DNA of 64,000 nt from Malus domestica (Eukaryota; Streptophyta; Magnoliopsida; Rosales; Rosaceae). The position numbers were made by a program, and so were the translations under genes. Below the pieces are notes generated by a model. It was not told where the DNA came from and searched no databases. It saw only the letters and a list, made by a program, of their open reading frames with translations. Shown here one piece after another: positions 22,386-34,300 of this stretch. Position 1 is the first letter of the stretch. Every line of letters starts with the position of its first letter. The stretch spans positions 9,805,501-9,869,500 of the forward strand of contig NC_091665.1 in NCBI RefSeq assembly GCF_042453785.1. Direction: 5' to 3'.

Positions 22386-25300
22386 TTAGGCCGCCTTTTG
22401 TGAAATAATGGATCGTAATGCATCTCTCACATAAGAGTATTTGAACGAGAAACCCAACTCCTCGGCTCTAACTGGAAGCACCCTCTGCCCATCCAGAACC
22501 TGCAACGACCTTGTTATGTATCTCAGCAATATGAAATCAGGAAAGAGTTGAAAAGAAAATAAAGAAATTCTTACCACAGAAGCACCTTCTCCAAGGACTG
22601 CTTTCAGGGCAAAGTCCGGTACAGGCAGCCATGAGGGCCTGCCCAAGACATTTCCCAAATGCTCACACATTTCTGCAAATCGAACAGGGTTTGGTGCAGT
22701 TCCATTGATAACTCCTGAGATTTAGGTAAAAACTGTGTTCAATATGTTGAAAAGTTTCGAGAACCAGTGTCACACGACATTGTTGAGTGAACACATATCA
22801 TCATTAATTCGTTTATTGAAATTCTTAAAGAGTATTCGAACTATTTACAAGTGTAGTTATCTCCACGTACCAGCAAACTTTAGATGAAACCAATATCAAT
22901 CCTTTGGTTCTTTGTTTCACTTCATATCAGCAATAAGCAACGAATCTTTACCTTTATAAGATGGATTGGATAGGGCTTCATATATCAGGTTCACTATGTC
23001 GTCCAGATGAATCCAGGAAAACCTACACGATGTTGAAAAGGATCAATTATCCAAGATGTTGATCATAAATATCTAAAATGAAACTTAACTGACGATGTCA
23101 TATTGTCTGATTAGCTAAACCAGAGCAATCTTTGCTTTCAAAGTGGCAATTGGAAAGTCTTAGTAGTAAAACATTGACTGATACCCATCGGACAGAATTG
23201 AGGACAATACCATTGCTTTCCAGAGCCCAAGGGTCCTCCAGCAAACACCATAAAGAGAGGGATCATTTTAGCTGCAAACGCTCAAAGGTGTAAGCATGCG
23301 TGAGGCAGACTGAGATTATTAGTGTCATACGAACCACGGTTATAGATATGTACAATTTGTAACAAAATCGAGTGCCATTTTAAATGTTTTTTTGCTGGTA
23401 TCTAACGCAAGTCATGGCATAGAACCGAGCACAATGGCATTCTAGGATTGATATGGCCCATCCCACTTAGTGGGAAAAGGCTTTGTTGTTGTATATTTTT
23501 CAAACATGACATCAGAAATTGAAAGTTAGAGATAATTATGCATAGAACAGCCTGATACAATTGCGGGGTCATGCAAGCCTCAGTGCAACCAGATTGGTCA
23601 ATGTATAATCAAACATAAAGCAGAAAAATTGCAAACCAAAGTCAATTTTAGCAAGTCTAGTTAGTGAGCAAACATTGCAATTAAGGTTTCACAGTATAGA
23701 GCATACCTAAAGCTCCACCATCTTTACCAAGAACAACACCAATGCGAATGAGCGCTAGCCTAACATCCTTATTCACTTTGAGGGCAGTTCCTTCCCATTC
23801 TCTACAAACCTGAAAAGACTTACATGTTAGTTGAAGATCCTGAAAGGCTTAGATGCGAGTTAAAGATGAGGACAATTTTTTGCACAAACGAGAAGTTCCA
23901 ATAGTGATGATGTGATATTCCGCCATGGACTGGAAGCTCTGTGTTGGTGATAGAGTGTGTATTTAGCCGGACTGACAATACGTACAAAAGTCCATTCTAC
24001 AACCCATAATAACACTAGGCACCACGACTATGAGTTCTAAAAAGAAAACATAAACATAATTCATCTGAGCTGCAATAGCCCTTGGCCAGTGATCCTAAAA
24101 CTCGGAAACCGAGATTAAATATGATCAAAGTAATCAGGAATTCTTCTACCCATTCAGGTCGTACAGCACCATTGAAATTAGAAAGTTCAATGTTCCATTT
24201 AATTATTTCCATCATGTCATTTTTTTTTTTTTTTTTAAACTCCGCCGTGTAAGTTTATCTTACATTGCCGGTCCCAAGCCCGGATAAAGGAGGAGGGGGA
24301 GGGCGTCAGGTAGTCGACAGCCGGCACTCCATGATCACGTCGAATCCTTATGAAAATGAATCCAGAACGAAATCGCGCTAAAGCTAGGGCGTCACCCGTA
24401 AGTGGCGCGCTGTGTGGCCTGAGCACAGTGATAAGTGAGCAAGGGTCGCTGTATCTCCATCGGCACCCGGATGCAGTGTTAAATGAGCAAGGGGGCTATA
24501 GAAACTTCTTTTCGAACGACTCCACTCAAAGTTGTTTGGGAGCATATGCTCCTATCAACTTTACACGGGACACACAAAAGAAGTACTTTGATCCTATTAG
24601 ACGGGGAAGGGTGAAGAAGCTAGGACAGAAGGGTAGAGTTCAAGAGAGCAAAATGCGTTTAGGAACGTGGAATATAGGAACCTTGACGGGAAAATCTATG
24701 GAAGTAGTAGAAGTTATGGTAAGGAGAAGGATAAATATTATGTGCCTACAAGAAACTAAGTGGGTTGGTCGTACGGCAAAGGATCTAGAAAACTCAGGGT
24801 TTAAACTATTGTATTCGGGCACAAATAGAACGAGAAACGGTGTTGGCATCATCGTGGACAAGACCTTGACACAAGATGTTGTAGATGTCAAGAGGGTAGG
24901 AGATAGAATCATGGCAATCAAGATTGTAATAGGACAAGAACTTATCAATGTGATTAGTGCGTACGCACCTCAAGTAGGGTTGGATACGAGTTCGAAGGAG
25001 AAATTTTGGGAAGACCTTGGAGACTTGGTGCAAGGAATTGCTCAGACGGAGAAGTTATTTATAGGAGGAGATTTAAATGGACACGTGGGCAGGGAGACAG
25101 GCAACTATGGAGGTTTTCATGGTGGCCATGGTTTTGGGGAGAGAAACGAGGATGGGGAAGCTATCTTGGATTTTGCAATGGCATATGATCTCTTCTTAGC
25201 CAACACCTTCTTTAAGAAGAGAGAAGAACATGTAATCACCTACAAGAGTGGGTCGTCAAAAACACAAATAGATTTTCTTCTAATGAGGAAAGGGGATCGT

Positions 25301-28300
25301 ATAACTTGTAAGGATTGCAAAGTTATACCAGGAGAGAGCGTGGCTAATCAACATCGCTTGTTGGTGATGGATGTACATATCAAAAGAGTGAGAAAAAAGA
25401 ACAAGACTTGGAAGTGCCCAAGGACTAGATGGTGGAATCTAAAAGAAGAAAAACAAGCCATTTTCAAAGAGAAAGTAATCACCCAGTATGTGTGGGATAG
25501 AGAGGGGGAAGCTAACCAAATGTGGGATTCCATGGCTAGTTGTATCCGAAAAGTAGCAAAAAAGGTATTAGGAGAGTCCAAGGGCTTTGCCCCACACCAA
25601 AAGGAATCTTGGTGGTGGAATGAGGAGGTACAAGCAAAGGTGAAGGCTAAGAAGGAATGTTGTAAAGCCTTATACAAGGATAGGACCGATGAAAATGGTG
25701 AAAGGTATAGAAAAGCGAAGCAAGAGGCGAAGAAAGCTGTGAGAGAAGCTAAGTTAGCGGCTTATGACGATATGTATAAGCGACTAGATACCAAAGAAGG
25801 AGAGTTGGATATCTATAAACTAGCTAGAGCAAGGGCAAAGAAGACAAGGGACCTAAACCAAGTGAGGTGCATCAAGGATGAGGATGGAAAGGTTCTTGCT
25901 ACAGAGAACGCGGTTAAAGACAGATGGAAAGGTTATTTTCATAATCTTTTCAATGAAGGACATGAAATGAGTGCTTCTTTAGGGGAGTTGAGTAACTCAG
26001 AAGAGTGTAGAAACTACTCTTTTTATCGTAGAATCCGGAAGGAAGAAGTGGGTGTAGCTTTGAAGAAGATGAAGCATAGAAAAGCAGTAGGCCCAGACGA
26101 TATACCAATCGAAGTGTGGAAAGTTTTGGAAGAGACAGGTATAACATGGCTCACTGACCTTTTCAATAGGATTTTGAAAACGAAGAAGATGCCGAATGAG
26201 TGGCGAATGAGCACTTTAGTGCCTATCTACAAGAATAAGGACGATGTACAAAATTGCATGAACTATAGGGGTATTAAGCTAATGAGTCATACAATGAAGC
26301 TCTGGGAGAGAGTCATTGAGCATAGATTGAGGCAAGAGACACGGGTTTCGGACAACCAATTCGGGTTCATGCCAGGGCGCTCAACCATGGAGGCAATCTA
26401 TCTCTTACGAAGATTGATGGAAAGATATAGAGATGGGAAAAAGGATTTACACATGGTCTTTATAGATTTGGAAAAAGCGTATGATAGGGTCCCAAGAGAC
26501 ATTCTTTGGAGGATTTTAGAGAAGAAAGGAGTACGAGTAGCATATATCCAAGCTATACAGGATATGTATGAAAGAGCAAAGACTGCCGTAAGAACTCATG
26601 AAGGACAAACCGAAAGCTTTCCCATAACTGTAGGATTACATCAAGGCTCATCCTTAAGTCCTTACATTTTTGCGTTGGTAATGGATGAGTTAACAGGACA
26701 TATTCAAGGTGATATTCCTTGGTGTATGCTTTTCGCAGACGACATAGTGTTGATAGATGAAACTCAGGAAGGGGTAAATGCAAAGCTTAACCTTTGGAGA
26801 GAAGTGTTGGAATCTAAAGGTCTTCGCCTAAGCCGATCAAAGACAGAATATATGGAGTGCAAGTTCAGTGCAAATGGAGGCCAAAACGAGTTAGGGGTGA
26901 GGATCGGAGATCAAGAAATACCAAAGAGCGACCGTTTTCGCTACCTAGGATCTATCTTGCAAAAGAACAGAGAATTAGATGGAGATCTCAACCATAGAAT
27001 ACAAGCTGGATGGATGAAGTGGAAGAGTGCATCCGGCGTGTTGTGTGACCGCCGTATGCCACTGAAGCTCAAGGGAAAATTTTATAGGACGGCAATAAGG
27101 CCGGCGATGCTGTATGGCACAGAATGTTGGGCGGTGAAGCATCAACACGTACACAAAATGGGTGTAGCGGAGATGAGGATGCTTCGTTGGATGTGTGGGC
27201 ACACGAGAAAGGATAAGATTAGGAATGAGGATATCCGGGGTAAAGTAGGAGTAGCCGAAATTGAAGGAAAGATGAGAGAAAATCGGTTACGGTGGTTTGG
27301 ACATGTGCAAAGAAGGCCTACTGACGCTCCGATTAGAAGATGTGACTATGGGACAGAGGTTCAGGGCCGAAGGGGCAGAGGAAGACCTAGGAAAACTTTG
27401 GAAGAGACCCTAAGAAAAGACTTAGAGTACTTGGATCTAACGGAGGACATGACACAGGACAGAACACAATGGCGTTCTAAGATTCATATAGCCGATCCCA
27501 CTCAGTGACTTGGATTTTCCAAGTCTCTAACCAAGAAGTTTTCCTCACTCGGGAAATTAAGGGAACACTATCTCAACCTATATGCTCCACTCACAAAGCT
27601 TCAACATACAAGCTTCAACAAAAGAAAATTCAAAGAACTTTGCGAAGAAGGCTTTGGTGTATTTAACACAATACGTTGAAATGAAGGAAAGCTTATTTAT
27701 TGATATCCCCGATAAGTTACAAATATGTACATATACTTGAGTCAAAATAAACAAACAAGAGGAAGCCTTCACAAAGGTTGCTTAGGAGAAGTCTCAGCAG
27801 TCGGTAGAGCCCCAGAAAGAGAAGGCACCGGAGGGGGATCATTCGGAGTCTCAGTACTGGACAAAACCCTAGAAGGAGGAGGCATCAGAGGTTGATCATT
27901 TGGAGATTCATTACGCGGTACAGCCCCAGAAGACGAAGGCAATAAATGCCTTTGGAACAAACCCACAAATCTCTGATGATCAAGTAAAACCTGACCATCA
28001 GATTCCTTCATCTGGTCAAGCTTCCTCTTCATGTTTGTAGCATAGTCATGTGCGAGCCGGTGCAACTGTTTATTCTCATGCTTGAGCCCTCTAATCTCCT
28101 GTTTGAGACTCATCACTTCAGCCGCCAATGATTCAACTTGGCGGGTTCGAGCAAATAGGCGTTGGGCCATATTAGACACAGAACCTGCACACTGAACACT
28201 GAGAGCCAGAGAATCCTTAACAGCCAACTCATCAGACCGTTTGGAAAGTAGTCTGTTATCTTTGGGAGTGAGAAGGTTCCTGGCCACTACCGCAGCGGTC

Positions 28301-31300
28301 ATATCATTCTTCATCACGGAATCCCCAACGGTAAGAGGACCAGTAGGGGAGACGAAGGATGGGCGCCATATGTTGTCTGGAGAAGGCGGGGCTGCCTCTT
28401 CAACAAGGTTCAAGTCAAAACGACGGTCGGAGGGGCCAGACATTTTCAAAGGGTTGAAGAGAGAAGAGGTCGGACAAATCAAGATCTTAGAAGTGCAAGA
28501 ATTGAGCTTCTACTGGTGGATATTCAAGTGTGCTTTGGAACTTAATGTCAGCCTCTATAAAAATCTGCACTCAACGAAGCTTCGGAAATCGAAGAGGCGC
28601 CTGCTCAGAAATCGAAGAGGCGTTTGCTTTCTCAAAAGCTGGGCTGTTCAGAGACCACGAGGGTCGATCTCAGAAATCGAAGAGGCGTTTGCTTTCTCAA
28701 AAGTTGGGCTGCTCAAAGACCACGAAGGCCGATCTCAGAAATCGAAGAGGCTTGCTTTCTCAAAAGCTGGGCTGCTCAGAGACCACGAGGGCCGATCTCA
28801 GAAATCAAAGAGGCACCTATTTTTCCAGCCTTGTCAGCACCTGTCACACGCACACTCAGCTTTGCGGAAATTATGGGCATTCTGTCGAAGATTTCTGGCG
28901 AAGAGAAAGCACATGAATCGTACTGTTCAATCACCCACTTCCCACACGCAACAGTAGCTCATGGGTACCACAGATAACTTTGCCAAAGTTCTCTGACAAA
29001 GTTGAGACACGTGAAGCTTGCAGCTCCCACTACATCGCTCTGACCAAGAAGGGTAAAAGAATTGCAAAGAAACAACACTAACAAAGTTTAGACACATAAA
29101 TTTTGAAGGTCTAGCTACCATATTATTACCCACAAGGGTAAAGGAACAGTACCACTGCTGGATAATTGGAATGTCCCGGTGTGTCAACCTCTGTGCTTCG
29201 TGGCAAGGTAGACTAGCAAACATGCCTAACCTTTACTCACATTCGAGAAAACACTCCCAACAAGATTGCTTGCCCCAAAATCGAAGAGGCACCGCCCTCC
29301 GAATCTCGAGAGCCAGACTCCCAACATGATTACTTTCTCAAAAATCGAAGAGAGGGTAAAGGAACAGTACCACTGCTGGATAATTGGAAAGTCCCTGTGT
29401 GTCAACCTTTGTGCTTCGTGGCAAGGTAGACTAGCAAACATGCCCAACCTTTACTCACATTCGAGAAAACACTGCCAACAAGATTGCTTGCTCCAAAATC
29501 GAAGAGGCACCGCCTTCCGAATCTCAAGAGCCAAACTCCCAACATGATTACTTTCTCAAAAATCGAAGAGAGGGTAAAGGAACAGTACCACTACTGGATA
29601 ATTGGAAAGTCCCTGTGTGTCAACCTCTGTGCTTCGTGGCAAGGTAGACTAGCAAACATGCCCAACCTTTACTCACATTCGAGAAAACACTCCCAACAAG
29701 ATTGCTTGCTCCAAAATCGAAGAGGCACCGTCCTCCGAATCTCGAGAGCCAGACTCCCAACATGATTACTTTCTAAAAAATCGAAGAGACAACGCTCTCC
29801 GAATCTTGAGAGCCAGACTCCCAACATGATTACTTTCTAAAAAATCGAAGAGACAACGCTCTCCGAATCTTGAGAGCCAGACCCCCAGCAGGATTGCTTT
29901 CTCAAAAATCGAAGAGGCATCGTTCTCCGAATCTCGAGAGCCAAATCCCCGACAGGATTGCTTGTTCGAAAACCGAAGAGGCACCACTTTCCCAACTTCA
30001 AGAGCTGGATCTCTTTGGATAAAGCTTGTCTGTAATCTTCACACGCAACATCAGCTTTCCAGATACCACAGACCACTTTTTCAAAGTGCTCTGACAGAGT
30101 TAAAACGTGTGAAGCTGGCAGCTCCCACTACCGTGCTATAACCAAGCAGGGTAAAGGAATAGCATTATTACTTGATGTTAGGGAGACTCCTATATATGTC
30201 GACCTCCATCCCTAACGGACAGGCAGACCTGCAAAAATGCTCAACCCTTTCTCTTATCTGAGAGGGCACTCCCAACGAAGCCTTTCGAAATTTTCAGCTT
30301 TCTTTCCCCCCGATAATACCTCTGTAAACAAGCTATACTAGAGCAAGAATATCTCATATCATCAGGGTTAAAAGCAAGAGTATCCCATATCATGCTTTTT
30401 CCCTGTCTTTTCCTTTGGCCTTGTTCTTACCTGCAAGTAGACCTGGCAAACGGGTCGTGTCTGTCGTGTTCGTGTCGTTTTCGTGTAACACCTGTTATCT
30501 TAACGGGTCGTGTCGTGTCACACCTGTTATCTTAACGGGTCCTTAACAGGTCGGGTCACTTTACCCAACAGGTAAAGTGACCCGACCCGTTATGACCCGT
30601 TAAGAAAAATATATTTTTTTCTTAAATTTGCACATACCACACATTACCACATAAATATTACTTCAAAACATTAAAACATATTTGTCATTTAAGTACTACA
30701 TCTACACTCGAAAATAAGAGCCTAATATTTTGTGGTATCCACTTGTGTAAATATTTTAAATTGACGATCGAATTCATTCATTGTATTCGTATAGAGTCAA
30801 CAAGTGTAGTTGTAAAAAATCATCAAAATCGGAGTTAAAATAACCGTTAAATCGTGGTTTTTTGTTTTATAACCGTCGAAAAGCTTTGTCTCATTACTTG
30901 ATCTCTGAATGTTTGTTTTTTGTGATTTTTGGCGTATGCGATCTCGAAGCATATACAAACAAGTTTGACGGTTGGATCGTTGAAATTAGTTTCATAGAAT
31001 TCGTATCCCATCAAAACGATAGATTCACTAACACTTAGAGTTTATTTATACTTTCATTAAGTATAAAATAAGATTTTGTGGTATCCACTTGTGAAAATAT
31101 TTTAAATTGGCGATCGAATTCATTCATTGTATTCGTATAGGGTCAACAAGTGTACTTGTAAAAAATCATCAAAATCGAAGTTAAAATAACCGTTAAATCG
31201 TGATTTTTTGTTTTATAACCGTCGAAAGGTTTTGTCTCATTACTTGATCTCTGAATGTTTGTTTTTTGTGATTTTTGGCGTATGCGATCTCGAAGCATAT

Positions 31301-34300
31301 ACAAACAAGTTTGACGGTTGGATCGTTGAAATTAGTTTCATAGAATTCGTATCCCATCAAAATGATAGATTCACTAACAATTAGAGTTTATTTATACTTT
31401 CATTAAATATAACATAAGATTTTGTGGTATCCACTTGTGTAAATATTTTAGATTGACGATCGAATTCATTCATTGTATTCGTATAGGGTCAAAAAGTGTA
31501 CTTGTAAAAAATAATCAAAATCGAAGTTAAAATAACCGTTAAATCGTGATTTTTTGTTTTATAACCGTCAAAAAGTTTTGTGTCATTACTTGATCTCTGA
31601 ATGTGCGTTTTTTGTGATTTTTGGCGTATGCGATCTCGAAGCATATACAAACAAGTTTGACGGTTTGATCGTTGAAATTAGTTTCATAGAATTTGTATCC
31701 AATCAAAACGATAGATTCACTAACAATTAGAGTTTATTTATACTTTTATTAAGTATAAAATAAGATTTTGTGGTATCCACTTGTGTAAATATTTTAAATT
31801 GACGATCGAATTCATTCATTGTATTCGTATAGGGTCAACAAGTGTACTTGTAAAAAATTATCAAAATCGAAGTTAAAATAACCGTTAAATCGTGATTTTT
31901 TGTTTTATAACCGTCGAAAAGTTTTGTCTCATTACTTGATCTCTGAATGTTTGTTTTTTGTGATTTTTGGCGTATGCGATCTCGAAGCATATACAAACAA
32001 GATTGATGGTTGGATCGTTGAAATTAGTTTCATAGAATTCGTATCCCATCAAAATGATAGATTCACTAACACTTAGAGTTTATTTATACTTTCATTAAGT
32101 ATAACATAAGATTTTGTGGTATCCACTTGTGTAAATATTTTAAATTGACGATCGAATTCATTCATTGTATTCGTATGGGGTCAAAAAGTGTACTTGTAAA
32201 AAATCAACAAAATCGAAGTTAAAATAACCGTTAAATCGTGATTTTTTGTTTTATCACCGTCGAAAAGTTTTGTCTCATTACTTGATATTTGAATGTTTGT
32301 TTTGTGATTTTTGGCATATGCGATCTCGAAGCATATACAAACAAGTTTGACGGTTTGATCGTTGAAATTAGTTTCGTGTATCCCATCAAGTTCAATGGTG
32401 TGTGTGTATATATATATATATATTTATTATGTAGATTTAAATCTATTTATTTTGTACGTATAATTATTATAGTTTTTTTTAGGGGTATAAAATTTAATTT
32501 AAAATTTAATATATATATATATATATATAATTATTATATTTAATATTTTGGGGGTATAATTATTATAGCATATATAATTATTATAGTTAATTTAATATAT
32601 ATATATATATAATTATAGTTTTAAACTTTTTAGGGGTATAAAATTGTTAAATTATTATATATAATTATTATAGTATTTTTTAGGGTTATAAAATTAGTAA
32701 ATTAATATTCTGCTTATCGTGTATCGTGTTACCTACGTGTATACCCGAACCAACCCGTTATCTTAACAGGTGCTTATCGGGTTACCCGAAAATACCTGAT
32801 TCGTTATCGTGTCGACTCGAACACCTGTTAATTTCGGGTCGTGTCGTGTCGGGTTATCGGGTCGTGTCAGGAATTGCCAGGCCTACCTGCAAGACAAGGA
32901 GAAAGAGAGCAATCAGTCAGCACTTGGAATCAAGCTTCCAGCCAGGAACTGACTGCCTGGAAACCCTTACCTGATTACTTACCTGGCATTGCTCTCGAGT
33001 ACTCATCTTCAACATCTTATGCTTCCAGGGAAGATACCGCATCTGCTTGAGGAACAGATAGGGCAAGTGAGAAGGATACAAGGAAGCATGTGGAGACAAG
33101 CGTAACAGCACACGTACCGATACATCCACTACTCTGTCAAAAGCAAAAGTATCCCATATCAGCAGGGTCGAACGTACTCTAGATTTGATGGACTTGTTTT
33201 GACCCTCAAATTCTTCAGTCGGCCTTATACTCTGGAGGAAACCAGAAAACCCTCCAGCCCAGTTCAAGAATAAGCCTGTGGAAAGTTACTTCTTCAAAAG
33301 CAAAAGTATCCCATATCATCTCTCCTCATTTTTCTTCTCTTTATCCTTCATGCTGCCTGCAAGATAGGGAGAATGTGAACAATCAGCCGGAGCTCTGATT
33401 GCTTACCTTGTCTGTCACCTCTTTCAGCAGATCCCCTAGCTCGGCGACTTGGGGGACTCCTACTACATGGTTTGTATCGCGCTTGACCAAGCATGAAACT
33501 ACAAGTAAGCTTCAAGTGAAATTGATACATTACCTTGTGCATCTCCACCAGTTACAGATACCACCCCTGGATGGAGGAAGAGTACTTCCAGAGAAGATGC
33601 CACATCTACCTATGAGACAGATAAGGCAAGTCAAGACGATACCACACTCCGGTACTTAGAAGTTTCGTGGCTACGAGATCATTCTCCCACAATATTTCAT
33701 AATGTCATTTGTACTAAATCATTCACTTGTACTCACTAAAGGAGAGCTTGAACCTATGTACTTGTGTAAACCCTTCACAATTAATGAGAACTCCTCTATT
33801 CCGTGGACGTAGCCAATCTGGGTGAACCACGTACATCTTGTGTTTGCTTTCCTATCTCTATCCATTTAAATACTTATCCACACTAATGACCGGAGCAATC
33901 TAGCGAAGATTACAAAAAGTGACCGTTTTCGCTACCTAGGATCTATCTTGCAAGAGAACGGAGAATTAGATGGAGATCTCAACCATAGAATACAAGCTGG
34001 ATGGATGAAGTGTAAGAGTGCATCCGGCGTGTTGTGTGACCGTCGTAGGCCACTGAAGCTCAAGGGAAAATTTTATAGGACGGCAATAAGGCCAACAATG
34101 TTGTATGGCACAGAATGTTGGGCGGTGAAGCATCAACGTACACAAAATGGGTGTAGCGGAGATGAGGATGCTTCGTGGGATGTATGGGCACACGAGAAAG
34201 GATAAGATTGGGAATGAGGATATCCGAGGTAAAGTAGGAGTAGCCAAATTGAAGGAAATATGAGAGAAAATCGGTTCCGGTGGTTTGGACATGTGCAAAG

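Larger units (their letters stand above)
30438..32885. mobile_element. hAT-like non-autonomous element
   Basis: The ends are inverted: TAGACCTGGCAA at the left and, on the other strand, TAGGCCTGGCAA at the right. Subterminal copies of ACGGGTCGTGTC-type motifs lie in inverted orientation at the two ends. The 8-bp direct repeat CCTGCAAG flanks it (30430-30437 and 32886-32893). Copy B has a single CCTGCAAG at 49048-49055 and no insertion, so this is a clean filled/empty site pair. An 8-bp duplication and TAGRCCTGGCAA ends fit the hAT superfamily. The 2448-bp interior encodes no transposase. Confidence 0.9.
27509..33908 (+). mobile_element. LTR-retroelement-derived module, copy A
   Basis: Roughly 3.9 kb of module plus a 2.46-kb hAT insertion. 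From left to right: the antisense coiled-coil ORF with its 3' flank, 64-bp and 217-bp tandem repeats with a CGAAGAGGC motif, and unique sequence with three AGTATCCCATATCA copies. A purine tract (ACTTGGGGGACTCC, about 33447-33460) and an LTR-like segment to about 33908 complete it. The LTR-like part shares GGACGTAGCC, GGTGAACCACG and TACATCTTGTGTT with the LTRs at 4161 and 627. It is broken before the LTR end and continues straight into LINE sequence. Confidence 0.7.

Noticed and set aside
24640..27202. Minus-strand ORFs within the LINE
   Set aside because: They are antisense shadows of the long LINE frame.
28241..28977. Plus-strand ORFs opposite the coiled-coil ORF
   Set aside because: They are shadows of the antisense ORF and of 64-bp repeats; their length comes from the repeat period, and they differ between copies A and B.
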